Positions 8,017 through 16,528 are shown, counted from the stretch's first letter. The stretch: DNA of 64,000 bases from Streptomyces actinomycinicus (GCF_016741775.1 NZ_JAERRK010000008.1:124001-188000); one strand, 5' to 3'. Numbers and translations are program-made. The notes: generated from the sequence alone by a model not told the origin.

Positions 8017-9420
8017 ATGGAACGTCACGATCCATTTCGTCGGGTAGATCCCTGGGGCCGGGGGGAGCGTGCTTCTTTGGAAGGTTCCTTGAGCGAGTCG
8101 GAGGCGGCACAGCTGATCTTCGATCACTCGATGTCCCGGAACCGAGTGGGACGCGTCGGGGTGGAGCTGGAGTGGTTCGTCCTCCCGCTGGCCGACCCCG
8201 CCCGCCGGGCGGACGGCAGGGAACTGGCCTGCTTCACGTCCCTGTTGCGGGAACCGCTGCCCCACGGCAGCCGGATCTCGTGGGAACCCGGCGGCCAGGT
8301 GGAACTGAGCGGAGCCCCTCAGGACTCGCTGGCGCGGTGCGTGGACGCCGTGGCCGCGGACGTCGCCGTGCTGCGGAGCCGGGCGCTCGCCGCGGGACTG
8401 CACCTGCTGGGCGCCGGCCTCGACGGCCGGGCGCCCCGGTTCACCGTACCGCTGCCGCGCTACCAGGCCCTGCGCCGCTACTACGCGCGCCACGGGCAGA
8501 GCGGGGACACCCTGCTGTGCAACACCGCCTCCGTGCAGGTGAACGTGGAGGCCGGGGACGGCTCGGACGGCTGGCGCGGCCGGTACCGCAGGTGGCTGAT
8601 CACCAACGCCCTCGGCCCGGTACTGATGGCGATGTTCGCCAACTCGCCGGTACCCGGGGCGCCGGACGGTCAGGGGACCGTGCTCTCGGGCCGGCAGTCG
8701 CTGCGTTTCGGGACCGACCCGTTCCGTACCGGGCCGCTGCCCCTGGGCGGTGACCCGCGTGGCACGTGGACCCGGTTCGCCCTCGACGCCAAGGTGGTGG
8801 CCGTCCGCCGGTGCGGGCAGGCCCCGCCGGCACCTCCCGACGGCGCGGCCCGTACCGGCGCGGCCCCGGACCCGACGGCCGGCACGGACCCGGACGCGGA
8901 CCCCGGCGCGGTCTGGGAGCCCGCTCCCTCGGGGCTGTCCCTGCGCCAGTGGCTGCGGGGAGCCGGGCCGCGCGCGGTCCGCTCCGCGGACGTCTTCCTC
9001 CATCTGAAGTCCCTGGTGCCGCCGGTGCGCGCCTGCGGACACCTGGAGCTGCGCATGATCGACGCCCAGGACGGCGACGACTGGATCGTGCCCGTGGCCG
9101 TCGTGGCGGCGCTCCTGGACGACGAGGGAACCTCCGACGCGGCGGCCTCGCTCGTCCGCGCGCACCGCCTGCACCCCACCCGGCAGTACTGGATCGACGC
9201 GGCGCGACGGGGCCTCGGCGACCCGGAACTGGCCGCCCTGGTCCGCACCGTGATGGACCTGGCGCTGCCGGGGCTGCGCCGGCTCGGCGTCTCCCCCGGC
9301 CTGTACGGCGCGGTGGCGCGCTTCGCCGAGCACCACACCGCACGCGGGCGCGCCCCCGCGCACGCGCGCCGCGCCGCCTTCCTCCGTCCCCCTGTCCCCG
9401 AAGGAGTGACCGGTTCGTGA
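8017..9420 (+). CDS. Glutamate-cysteine ligase, EgtA-like (GCS2 superfamily)
   Basis: A 467-residue ATP-dependent carboxylate-amine ligase resembling EgtA, which joins glutamate to cysteine in ergothioneine synthesis. Visible motifs: GVELEWF (48-54), SWEPGGQVELS (88-98), LPRYQALRRYY (146-156), CNTASVQVNV (168-177) and FANSP (207-211). The acidic residues E50, E52, E90 and E96 are those expected to hold Mg-ATP. No egtB, egtC or egtD lies nearby; its partner is the overlapping methyltransferase-like gene. The start is uncertain. The ATG used here has no ribosome site, while the in-frame TTG at 8089 has GGAAGG four bases before it and would give 443 residues. An amino donor or acceptor other than cysteine is possible. 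Confidence 0.82.
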   Translation: MERHDPFRRVDPWGRGERASLEGSLSESEAAQLIFDHSMSRNRVGRVGVELEWFVLPLADPARRADGRELACFTSLLREPLPHGSRISWEPGGQVELSGAPQDSLARCVDAVAADVAVLRSRALAAGLHLLGAGLDGRAPRFTVPLPRYQALRRYYARHGQSGDTLLCNTASVQVNVEAGDGSDGWRGRYRRWLITNALGPVLMAMFANSPVPGAPDGQGTVLSGRQSLRFGTDPFRTGPLPLGGDPRGTWTRFALDAKVVAVRRCGQAPPAPPDGAARTGAAPDPTAGTDPDADPGAVWEPAPSGLSLRQWLRGAGPRAVRSADVFLHLKSLVPPVRACGHLELRMIDAQDGDDWIVPVAVVAALLDDEGTSDAAASLVRAHRLHPTRQYWIDAARRGLGDPELAALVRTVMDLALPGLRRLGVSPGLYGAVARFAEHHTARGRAPAHARRAAFLRPPVPEGVTGS

Positions 9421-10454
9421 TATCCGCCCGCAAGGAGTCGCTGCGCCAGGCACTGACCGACATGCTCCACCATCAGCAGGGCAATCACGGATGGGCCGTC
9501 TTCCACGAAGGCCTGGCGGAGCTGGCCGCGTCGGAGCGGTCGTCGGCGCTGGACGAGGTGCTGTCGGCGGTGTGGCGTGAGCGGCCGTACATCAGTGACG
9601 CGCACGCCATCAGTCTGCTCGGCGCCTCGGTGCGGCATCTGCTGCTGCAGGACGGCGCTCCGGCGGGGGTGTTCGACGCCGGCACGCCGCTCAAGGAGCG
9701 GGTCACCGTGCTGGCGGACCTGCTGCACGAACGGCACGCCGCCGTCGTACGGCTGATGGACGGACGCTCCAACTCGTACACGGGCGCACGGCGTTTCCTG
9801 CTTCCGCAGCTGGTGATCGGTGCGTTCGCCGAGGCGCGCGGTCTGGACCGGGTACGGCTGCTCGACCTGGGCACCAGCATCGGGCTGCTCCCCCGACAGC
9901 TGAACAACGAGGTGGTCTTCGACCGCTTCGCCGGTGATCTGCGCTGGCACCCGGCCGCTCCCCCGTTCCGGCACATCCCCCTGGAGTTCGTCTGCGGGGT
10001 CGACCGGCCGCCGCTGCCGACGCTGGAGTGGGTGCGCACCTGCCACGGGCCGTCCGACTACTACGAGCAGCGGTTCGAGGAGGTGCTCTGGTCGCTGGAC
10101 AGGTCGAAGGAGGCCGAGGAGCGGGTGCTGCTGCGCCCGCTGGACCTGCTGGACTCGGCGGCGCTCGCCGGTCTCCTCAAGGCCTTCCGCATCAACGTCG
10201 TCACCTGCAACTTCGTGCTCTACCAGTATGCCGAGGAGGTCAGACGGCGCCTGGTCGAGACGGTCATGGGCGCCTTGGCGGTGCCGGGCATGCTGCTGGT
10301 CATGGATCCCAGCCACGGGCTCACCCGGATGGGCTGCACCGTGCACGCCTACCGGGACGGAGGCACCGAGCCTCTGCACATCGCCGACGTGTCCGACGCG
10401 CACTTCGTGGGGGACGTGCACGTCCGGGCGGGGTTCGGCGCCCTGACGGGCTGA
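9417..10454 (+). CDS. SAM-dependent methyltransferase-like protein (resembles DUF2332)
   Basis: A 345-residue protein with a helical N-terminal half (HAISLLGASVRHLLLQDG and following) and a Rossmann methyltransferase core. Motif I is LLDLGTSIGLLP (148-159), with a post-I DRFAGDLRW region. This layout recalls the actinobacterial DUF2332 family. It is not EgtD: the histidine-methyltransferase signature is absent. The GTG start overlaps the ligase stop as GTGA and has AAGGAG ten bases upstream, so translation is coupled to the ligase. A hydrolase gene follows 18 bases downstream. Methyl transfer is inferred from fold; the acceptor may be the ligase product. Confidence 0.72.
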   Translation: MISARKESLRQALTDMLHHQQGNHGWAVFHEGLAELAASERSSALDEVLSAVWRERPYISDAHAISLLGASVRHLLLQDGAPAGVFDAGTPLKERVTVLADLLHERHAAVVRLMDGRSNSYTGARRFLLPQLVIGAFAEARGLDRVRLLDLGTSIGLLPRQLNNEVVFDRFAGDLRWHPAAPPFRHIPLEFVCGVDRPPLPTLEWVRTCHGPSDYYEQRFEEVLWSLDRSKEAEERVLLRPLDLLDSAALAGLLKAFRINVVTCNFVLYQYAEEVRRRLVETVMGALAVPGMLLVMDPSHGLTRMGCTVHAYRDGGTEPLHIADVSDAHFVGDVHVRAGFGALTG

Positions 10455-10472
10455 CAGGACGGGGGGGGACCG

Positions 10473-11609
10473 GTGATCCACAGCTCGGTGCTGGTGGAAC
10501 GGGTGGTCGCGTTCGCGGCCCGGCACAAGGCCGCGGTGACGGTCGTCGGGGGGCTCGTGGGCTCCGCGGTGGGCATCTACAGCGACGAGGCGCGTGCGGT
10601 GCTCGCCTGGACGTGGAGCCATGTGATCGCCGGCGGCACGCTGGTGATCCTCGCGGTCACGGCGATCTTCACCGTGGCCTGGTGGACCCGGGGCATCGCC
10701 GAGCGCCGGCGCGAACTGCGGCGCGAGGTGGTGCGGAACTTCTTCGACATCCACGCGGACGACTTCGAGGAGGACCTGCCCTCGGACGACGCCGTCATCG
10801 GCCGGCAGCTGTGGTACCTCGAGGGCGGCGCCGAATCGCCGGACCTGGTGGTGCTGTTGCACGGTCTGGGGCTGGACGCGGACGACTTCCGCCCCTTCAT
10901 GAACGTGGCCCGCCAGCACACGGTGGCCATCACCCTGTTCGGGCACAACGCGGACGAGGCCCGGGACGCCCGGTACCGCCCGATCGGCATGGCGCTGCAC
11001 GCGGACCTCATCAGCGGCGCCATCAACAACCTGCAGCGGCAGTATCCGTACAAGCGGCTGACGCTGGTCGGCTTCTCCGTCGGCTGCGACTTGCTCTTCC
11101 GGCTGGCCGAGCTGTGGCGGGACCATCCCGAGCGGCAGCCGAAGATCAGGTCGGTGCTGCTGCTGGACCCGAACATCAACCACTCGACGATGGTCATCTC
11201 CAGCAAGGTGGCCCGCCTCAACCCGGAGCAGCCGCTCGCGGAGCTCAAGCGCATCGCGCAGATCCCGGAGGAACTCGTGGAGTTCCAGAACGTCTGCGAG
11301 TACCTGCACAAGATCAGCGGCAAGGACCTGAGCCAGGTCCAGCGCTACGCGGCCGACCTGTGGGACTACTGGGAGCCGGACGGCCACTACGACCTGTTCT
11401 TCCGGCGCCTGGAGCGCATCCGGGCCGTCAGCGACCTGACCCGCGTGTTCTTCTCGATGCACTTCGAGCAGCGGTTCAACGACGTCGTCGCGCGCGCCCG
11501 GCAGCGGGGCATCCGGCAGGTCTTCGACTTGCGGCGGGTGGACCACTTCGAGTTCTGCGAGGACGCCTTCCTCAAGCGGGAGATCGGCGCGCTGCTGCGC
11601 GGCCGCTGA
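10473..11609 (+). CDS. Membrane-anchored alpha/beta hydrolase
   Basis: A 378-residue hydrolase. Two hydrophobic segments occupy the N-terminus (about residues 20-36 and 47-70), then a charged stretch AERRRELRREVVRNFF, then the hydrolase domain. HGLGLDADDF is the oxyanion region, Ser202 in GFSVG the nucleophile, and RRVDHFEF holds the likely His. The catalytic part is clearly homologous to the soluble hydrolase at 6947-7798. The GTG start follows a G-rich ribosome site, and it is the third gene of the ligase-methyltransferase operon. The membrane anchor suggests action at the envelope on the operon's product or on a lipid. The substrate is unknown. Confidence 0.8.
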   Translation: MIHSSVLVERVVAFAARHKAAVTVVGGLVGSAVGIYSDEARAVLAWTWSHVIAGGTLVILAVTAIFTVAWWTRGIAERRRELRREVVRNFFDIHADDFEEDLPSDDAVIGRQLWYLEGGAESPDLVVLLHGLGLDADDFRPFMNVARQHTVAITLFGHNADEARDARYRPIGMALHADLISGAINNLQRQYPYKRLTLVGFSVGCDLLFRLAELWRDHPERQPKIRSVLLLDPNINHSTMVISSKVARLNPEQPLAELKRIAQIPEELVEFQNVCEYLHKISGKDLSQVQRYAADLWDYWEPDGHYDLFFRRLERIRAVSDLTRVFFSMHFEQRFNDVVARARQRGIRQVFDLRRVDHFEFCEDAFLKREIGALLRGR

Positions 11610-11623
11610 TCCCGGCGGCCGCG
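11598..11623 (+). terminator. Stem-loop overlapping the end of the hydrolase gene
   Basis: CGCGGCCGC and GCGGCCGCG form a 9-bp perfect stem around an 8-base loop that includes the stop codon. There is no T tract. It is a plausible end for the ligase-methyltransferase-hydrolase transcript. Confidence 0.35.
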
Positions 11624-11760
11624 GGAGGCAGATCACAGAGCCGGCTCCGCACGGGGGCTGGCGCGCTCGTTACCCACCGGTTAAGCTCATACGAGCGAGT
11701 ACCCCTCGCACATCCGCTGGCGACGGTTTGGTGACGCAGCCGCCGCGAGCGAGGTCGGTT

Positions 11761-11777
11761 CGGTACACCGTGTACCG
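11761..11777. promoter_or_regulatory. 17-bp inverted repeat upstream of the 3-hydroxyacyl-CoA dehydrogenase gene
   Basis: CGGTACA-CCG-TGTACCG has 7-bp perfect arms and lies about 195 bases before the dehydrogenase ATG. The rest of the 362-base gap (11610-11971) shows no reading frame with a ribosome site and no other clear dyad. The size and symmetry suit a TetR-type operator, and a TetR gene lies just downstream of the dehydrogenase. That link is inference. Confidence 0.35.
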
Positions 11778-11971
11778 CAGTACGACCCGGCTTCGGGACA
11801 GAGCCGGTCGGAAGTTCCGCCGTTCCCGGGCGTGTGCACGCCCGTGGGACCGGCAGCACCGGGCGTGTGCGCTTGCAGCCCGGCAACACCCGCATTCATT
11901 CCGCACCGTGGTGCGCCTTCCGGCGCACCCGGCGCGCTCCTCGTCGTCACCCTCATTCCTGGAGTCCCGCG

Positions 11972-13777
11972 ATGGCCACTCCCCTGTCCGACTCATCTCT
12001 GTCCCCGCTCCGGACGATCGCCGTGGTCGGCCTCGGCACCATGGGCACCGGCATCGCCGAGGTCCTCGCCAAGGCCGGCCGTGAGGTGATCGGCATCGAC
12101 ATCAGCGAGGCCCAGGCCGCCCAGGCCCTCGGCACCCTGGAGGCGGCCACCGCCCGTGCCGTGGCCCGCGGCCGGCTCACCGAGCAGGAGCGCGGCGAGG
12201 TGCTGGGCCGTGTCCGCACCACCACCGACCTCACCGCGGCCGCCGCCGCCGACCTCGTCATCGAGGTGGCCCCGGAGTCGTACGAGATCAAGCAGCAGAT
12301 CTTCCGTGAGCTGGACGGCATCGTCCGCCCCGAGACCATCCTCGCGACCGGCACCAACGCGCTGTCCGTGACCCGGCTGGCCGCCGACTCGGCCCGTCCC
12401 GAGCGCGTGCTCGGCCTGCACTTCTTCAACCCGGCGCCGGCGATGCGGCTGGTGGAGGTCGTCTCCTCGGTGCTGACCGCGCCGGGGGCCGTCGCCGCCG
12501 TCACCGACCTCGCGGTCGAACTGGGCAAGGAGCCGGTCGCGGTCGGCGACCGCCCCGGCTTCGTCGCCGACGGGCTGCTCTTCGGCTACCTCAACCAGGC
12601 CGCCGCGATGTACGAGGCGAGGTACGCCTCCCGCGAGGACATCGACGCCGCCATGCGGCTCGGCTGCGGCCTGCCGATGGGCCCGCTCGCCCTGCTGGAC
12701 CTCATCGGTGTCGACACCGCCCGCCGGGTCCTGGAGGCCATGTACGCCGAGTCCCGGGACCGGCTGCACGCCCCCGCCCCGATCCTCAAGCAGCTCAGCG
12801 AGGCCGGCCTGACGGGCCGCAAGGCCGGGCGCGGCTTCTACACCTACGAGGCACCGGGGAGCAGCGCGGTCGTGCCGGACACGCTGACGCCGGCGCAGGG
12901 CGGCTCGCAGGCCCCCGGCCGCGAGGTGCGCTCGGTCGGTGTCGCGGGCTCCGGCACCATGGCCTCCGGCATCGCCGAGGTGTTCGCCAAGGCGGGCTAC
13001 GACGTCGTCCTGGCCGCCCGCAGCGTGGAGAAGGCCCAGGCGGCGAAGGCCAGGATCGGCAAGTCCCTCGCCCGGTCCGTCGACAAGGGACGGCTGACCG
13101 CGGAGGCCGCCGCCGGGATCCTGGACCGGGTCGTCCCGGCGGGCTCCTACGACTCCTTCGCCGACGTGGACCTCGCCGTCGAGGCGGTCGCCGAGGACCT
13201 GGAGATCAAGCGGCAGCTGTTCGCCACGCTGGACAAGGTGTGCAAGCCGGGCGCGGTCCTGGCCACGACCACCTCGTCCCTGCCCGTGGTGGCCTGCGCC
13301 CGCGCCACCTCGCGCCCGCAGGACGTGATCGGCATGCACTTCTTCAACCCGGCGCCGGCCATGAAGCTGGTCGAGGTCGTGCGCACGGTGCTGACCGCCG
13401 ACGACGTGCACGCGACGGTCCGTGAGGTGTGCGGCCGGATCAAGAAGCACCCGGTCGACTGCGGGGACCGCGCGGGCTTCATCGTGAACGCGCTGCTCTT
13501 CCCGTACCTCAACAACGCCATCAAGATGGTCGAGGAGCACTATGCGTCCCTCGACGACATCGACGCGGCCATGAAGCTCGGCGGCGGCTACCCGATGGGG
13601 CCGTTCGAACTCCTGGACGTGGTCGGCCTGGACGTCTCGCTGGCCATCGAGAAGGTGCTGCACCGCGAGTTCCGCGACCCGGGACTGGCCCCGGCGCCGC
13701 TGCTGGAGCACCTGGTGGCCGCGGGCTGCCTCGGCCGCAAGACCGGCCGCGGCTTCCGCGAGTATGCCCGCCGCTGA
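11972..13777 (+). CDS. 3-hydroxyacyl-CoA (3-hydroxybutyryl-CoA) dehydrogenase, tandem-duplicated
   Basis: A 601-residue protein built from two complete copies of the NAD(P)-binding plus C-terminal 3HCDH unit. The first dinucleotide fold begins GLGTMGTGIAEVLAKAG (about residue 16), and the second VAGSGTMASGIAEVFAKAG near 326. Each copy carries LHFFNPAPAM or MHFFNPAPAM and a D-R-x-G-F segment. It oxidises or reduces (S)-3-hydroxybutyryl-CoA/acetoacetyl-CoA, feeding crotonyl-CoA to the ccr gene downstream. The ATG is chosen at the start of homology with GGAG eight bases upstream. Double-copy enzymes of this type are known in Streptomyces. It heads the ethylmalonyl-CoA gene group; the enoyl-CoA hydratase and thiolase are not in the window. 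Confidence 0.9.
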   Translation: MATPLSDSSLSPLRTIAVVGLGTMGTGIAEVLAKAGREVIGIDISEAQAAQALGTLEAATARAVARGRLTEQERGEVLGRVRTTTDLTAAAAADLVIEVAPESYEIKQQIFRELDGIVRPETILATGTNALSVTRLAADSARPERVLGLHFFNPAPAMRLVEVVSSVLTAPGAVAAVTDLAVELGKEPVAVGDRPGFVADGLLFGYLNQAAAMYEARYASREDIDAAMRLGCGLPMGPLALLDLIGVDTARRVLEAMYAESRDRLHAPAPILKQLSEAGLTGRKAGRGFYTYEAPGSSAVVPDTLTPAQGGSQAPGREVRSVGVAGSGTMASGIAEVFAKAGYDVVLAARSVEKAQAAKARIGKSLARSVDKGRLTAEAAAGILDRVVPAGSYDSFADVDLAVEAVAEDLEIKRQLFATLDKVCKPGAVLATTTSSLPVVACARATSRPQDVIGMHFFNPAPAMKLVEVVRTVLTADDVHATVREVCGRIKKHPVDCGDRAGFIVNALLFPYLNNAIKMVEEHYASLDDIDAAMKLGGGYPMGPFELLDVVGLDVSLAIEKVLHREFRDPGLAPAPLLEHLVAAGCLGRKTGRGFREYARR

Positions 13778-13937
13778 CGGCGTCGGCGACTGGTTCCGGA
13801 CGGACGCGGACTGGGGCGGACTGCTCGACCCGGGCGGCTCGCCCCCGCCCGCCCGGCCCGGCGGTCCCCCGCCCTCCGCGGACGGGGGACATCCCGGACC
13901 TGCGCATCGAGCTGCGCACATGCAGTACGTTCGGGTC

Positions 13938-14759
13938 ATGTCCCAGCCCGCCAAGTCCTCACGTACACCAGCTACGCCCGACGCGCCGGAAAGTGCCGCA
14001 GGCAGTCGCGCCGCCGCCCAGCGGCTCAAGATGCGCCGAGAGCTGGCGGCCGCAGCCATGGAGCTGTTCGCGACCAAGGGGTACGAGGCGACCACCGTCG
14101 ACGAGATCGCGGCCGCCGCCGGGGTCGCCCGCCGCACCTTCTTCCGTCACTTCCGTTCCAAGGAAGAGGCGATCTTCCCGGACCACGACGACACCCTGGT
14201 CCGTGCGGAGGCGGTGCTCAACGCCGCTCCCGCGCACGAGCACCCGCTCGACACGGTGTGCCGCGGCATCAAGGAAGTCATGAGGATGTACGCGGCCCGG
14301 CCCGAGATCTCGGTCGCCCGCTACAAGCTCACGCGCGAGGTGCCCACGCTGCGCGAGGCCGAGATCGCCTCCGTGGCCCGCTACGAGCGCCTGTTCACCC
14401 GCTATCTGCTCGGCCACTTCGACGAGCACGCGCACGCCGACGACGCCAACGACGACCCGCTGCTGGCCGAGGTCGCCGCCTCGGCCGTGGTCACCGCCCA
14501 CAACCACGTGCTCCGGCGCTGGCTGCGCGCGGGCGGCCAGGGGGACGTGGAGGCCCAGCTGGACCACGCCTTCGCCATCGTCCGCAAGACCTTCGGCAGC
14601 GGCATCGGGGCCGGCCGCGGCCCGGCTGCCGGGGCGTCCGGGGCGAGCGCGCCGGCGACGGTGTCCGCGCACGGCGAGGTGCTGGTCACGGTCGCCCGTA
14701 CTGACGCCCCGCTGGACGAGGTCATGCGGACCATCGAGGAGGCGCTGAAGGAGCGCTGA
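13938..14759 (+). CDS. TetR-family transcriptional regulator of the ethylmalonyl-CoA genes (inferred target)
   Basis: A 273-residue regulator. The TetR helix-turn-helix is RELAAAAMELFATKGYEATT followed by EIAAAAGVARRTFFRHFRSK at roughly residues 35-75. The C-terminal ligand domain ends in a long Gly/Ala-rich linker and a short LDEVMRTIEEALKER helix, which is longer than usual. The start is the ATG of MSQPAKSS; an ATG six codons earlier is equally in frame, and neither has a strong ribosome site. It sits between the dehydrogenase and ccr and is closed by a terminator, so it is separate from the ccr operon. Palindromes upstream of ccr are natural targets. The ligand is probably an acyl-CoA, by analogy with CcrR-type regulators. 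Confidence 0.85.
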   Translation: MSQPAKSSRTPATPDAPESAAGSRAAAQRLKMRRELAAAAMELFATKGYEATTVDEIAAAAGVARRTFFRHFRSKEEAIFPDHDDTLVRAEAVLNAAPAHEHPLDTVCRGIKEVMRMYAARPEISVARYKLTREVPTLREAEIASVARYERLFTRYLLGHFDEHAHADDANDDPLLAEVAASAVVTAHNHVLRRWLRAGGQGDVEAQLDHAFAIVRKTFGSGIGAGRGPAAGASGASAPATVSAHGEVLVTVARTDAPLDEVMRTIEEALKER

Positions 14760-14782
14760 GAGCCTCGCCCGCCCTGTGATGA

Positions 14783-14808
14783 CGGCCACCCCTCGGGGTG
14801 GCCGTTTT
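14783..14808 (+). terminator. Rho-independent terminator after the TetR gene
   Basis: CGGCCACCCC and GGGGTGGCCG make a 10-bp perfect stem with a minimal TC centre (in practice a 4-6 base loop), followed at once by TTTT. It lies 23 bases after the TetR stop and isolates it from ccr. Confidence 0.85.
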
Positions 14809-14903
14809 GGCATGCCAGGAGCCGATTTCAAGCGGATTTCAAGGCGCGTTCGATCGATCATCGCTCATTTGTTACGTAAAGATTTCATCTGAGGCCAACT
14901 CCT

Positions 14904-14939
14904 GGCACTCAGTGCCTTGCCACCTGACACGCGGTGTCA
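14904..14939. promoter_or_regulatory. Two adjacent palindromes in the ccr upstream region
   Basis: GGCACT-C-AGTGCC (14904-14916) and TGACAC-GCG-GTGTCA (14925-14939) are both perfect inverted repeats, nine bases apart, in the 375-base leader between the TetR terminator and ccr. They precede a CATACGTT stretch that could be a -10 region. Both are good operator candidates for the neighbouring TetR. The remaining leader (14940-15184) is GC-rich; I see no convincing small gene or riboswitch in it. Confidence 0.45.
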
Positions 14940-15184
14940 TACGTTGAAGGAGTCCGGGCGGCCGGCGAGCAGAGACCGTTCGCTCGCCGGCTGTCCCCGC
15001 AAGCTCATGGCCTGCGCGCCCGGACGCCTGCGTCACAGGCAACCTCCCGCGCCACAAAGCGCTGCCGAAGCACCACTGAGCCGAACCGACGGCACACCCT
15101 CGAAAACCCTCAGCAGCACTCATCGCAGCACCGACGATCCCCCAGCGCCCCTCCCTCAGGGCGCTCACCGCCGGAGGCAACACC

Positions 15185-16528
15185 GTGACCGTGAAGGACA
15201 TCCTGGACGCGATCCAGTCGAAGGACGCCACGTCCGCCGACTTCGCCGCCCTGCCGCTCCCCGAGTCGTACCGCGCGATCACCGTGCACAAGGACGAGAC
15301 GGAGATGTTCGCGGGCCTGCAGACCCGCGACAAGGACCCGCGCAAGTCGATCCACCTGGACGACGTCCCCGTGCCCGAACTGGGCCCGGGCGAGGCCCTG
15401 GTGGCCGTCATGGCCTCCTCGGTCAACTACAACTCGGTGTGGACCTCGATCTTCGAGCCACTGTCCACCTTCGGGTTCCTGGAGCGCTACGGCCGCACCA
15501 ACGAGCTGGCCAAGCGCCACGACCTGCCCTACCACATCATCGGCTCCGACCTCGCGGGCGTCGTCCTGCGCACCGGCCCCGGCGTCAACGCCTGGAAGCC
15601 CGGTGACGAGGTCGTCGCCCACTGTCTGTCCGTCGAACTGGAGTCCTCCGACGGCCACAACGACACGATGCTCGACCCGGAGCAGCGCATCTGGGGCTTC
15701 GAGACCAACTTCGGCGGCCTCGCCGAGATCGCCCTGGTCAAGTCCAACCAGCTGATGCCGAAGCCGGGCCACCTGAGCTGGGAGGAGGCCGCCGCCCCGG
15801 GTCTGGTCAACTCCACCGCGTACCGGCAGCTGGTGTCCCGCAACGGCGCCGGCATGAAGCAGGGCGACAACGTCCTCATCTGGGGCGCGAGCGGCGGCCT
15901 CGGCTCCTACGCGACGCAGTTCGCGCTGGCCGGCGGCGCCAACCCGATCTGTGTCGTCTCCAGCGACCAGAAGGCGGACATCTGCCGGTCCATGGGCGCC
16001 GAGGCGATCATCGACCGCAACGCCGAGGGCTACAAGTTCTGGAAGGACGAGCAGACCCAGGACCCGAAGGAGTGGAAGCGCTTCGGCAAGCGCATCCGTG
16101 AACTCACCGGCGGCGAGGACATCGACATCGTCTTCGAGCACCCGGGCCGCGAGACCTTCGGTGCCTCCGTGTTCGTCACCCGCAAGGGCGGCACGATCAC
16201 CACCTGCGCCTCGACCTCGGGCTACATGCACGAGTACGACAACCGCTACCTGTGGATGTCGCTGAAGCGCATCATCGGCTCCCACTTCGCGAACTACCGC
16301 GAGGCATGGGAGGCCAACCGGCTCATCGCCAAGGGCAAGATCCACCCGACCCTGTCGAAGACCTACTCCCTCGAGGACACCGGCCAGGCGGCCTACGACG
16401 TCCACCGCAACCTGCACCAGGGCAAGGTCGGCGTGCTGTGCCTGGCCCCCGAGGAGGGCCTCGGGGTGCGCGACGAGCAGATGCGCGCGAAGCACCTCGA
16501 CGCGATCAACCGCTTCCGGAACATCTGA
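15185..16528 (+). CDS. ccr: Crotonyl-CoA carboxylase/reductase
   Basis: A 447-residue MDR-superfamily enzyme that reductively carboxylates crotonyl-CoA with NADPH and CO2 to (2S)-ethylmalonyl-CoA, the key step of the ethylmalonyl-CoA pathway and a source of polyketide extender units. ASSVNYNSVW places Asn81, the CO2-holding residue of characterised homologues as I recall them. GFETNFGGLAE and the nucleotide-binding WGASGGLGSYATQFA are present. The length is typical. The GTG start has GGAGG seven bases upstream. It is the first gene of a run of at least five close-packed genes, and the long leader with palindromes indicates its own regulated promoter. Confidence 0.97.
   Translation: MTVKDILDAIQSKDATSADFAALPLPESYRAITVHKDETEMFAGLQTRDKDPRKSIHLDDVPVPELGPGEALVAVMASSVNYNSVWTSIFEPLSTFGFLERYGRTNELAKRHDLPYHIIGSDLAGVVLRTGPGVNAWKPGDEVVAHCLSVELESSDGHNDTMLDPEQRIWGFETNFGGLAEIALVKSNQLMPKPGHLSWEEAAAPGLVNSTAYRQLVSRNGAGMKQGDNVLIWGASGGLGSYATQFALAGGANPICVVSSDQKADICRSMGAEAIIDRNAEGYKFWKDEQTQDPKEWKRFGKRIRELTGGEDIDIVFEHPGRETFGASVFVTRKGGTITTCASTSGYMHEYDNRYLWMSLKRIIGSHFANYREAWEANRLIAKGKIHPTLSKTYSLEDTGQAAYDVHRNLHQGKVGVLCLAPEEGLGVRDEQMRAKHLDAINRFRNI

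Noticed and set aside
8017..10454. Ergothioneine cluster egtABCD
   Set aside because: Only an EgtA-like ligase is present. The neighbour lacks the EgtD histidine-methyltransferase signature, and there is no EgtB sulfoxide synthase or EgtC amidohydrolase.
8670..11636. A 988-codon open frame on the minus strand opposite the ligase, methyltransferase and hydrolase genes
   Set aside because: Its translation is rich in Arg, Val, Gly, Asp and His with no domain, as expected for antisense of GC-rich genes; the plus-strand genes have motifs and ribosome sites.
11993..14137. A 714-codon minus-strand open frame
   Set aside because: It mirrors the tandem dehydrogenase and TetR genes and has antisense composition.
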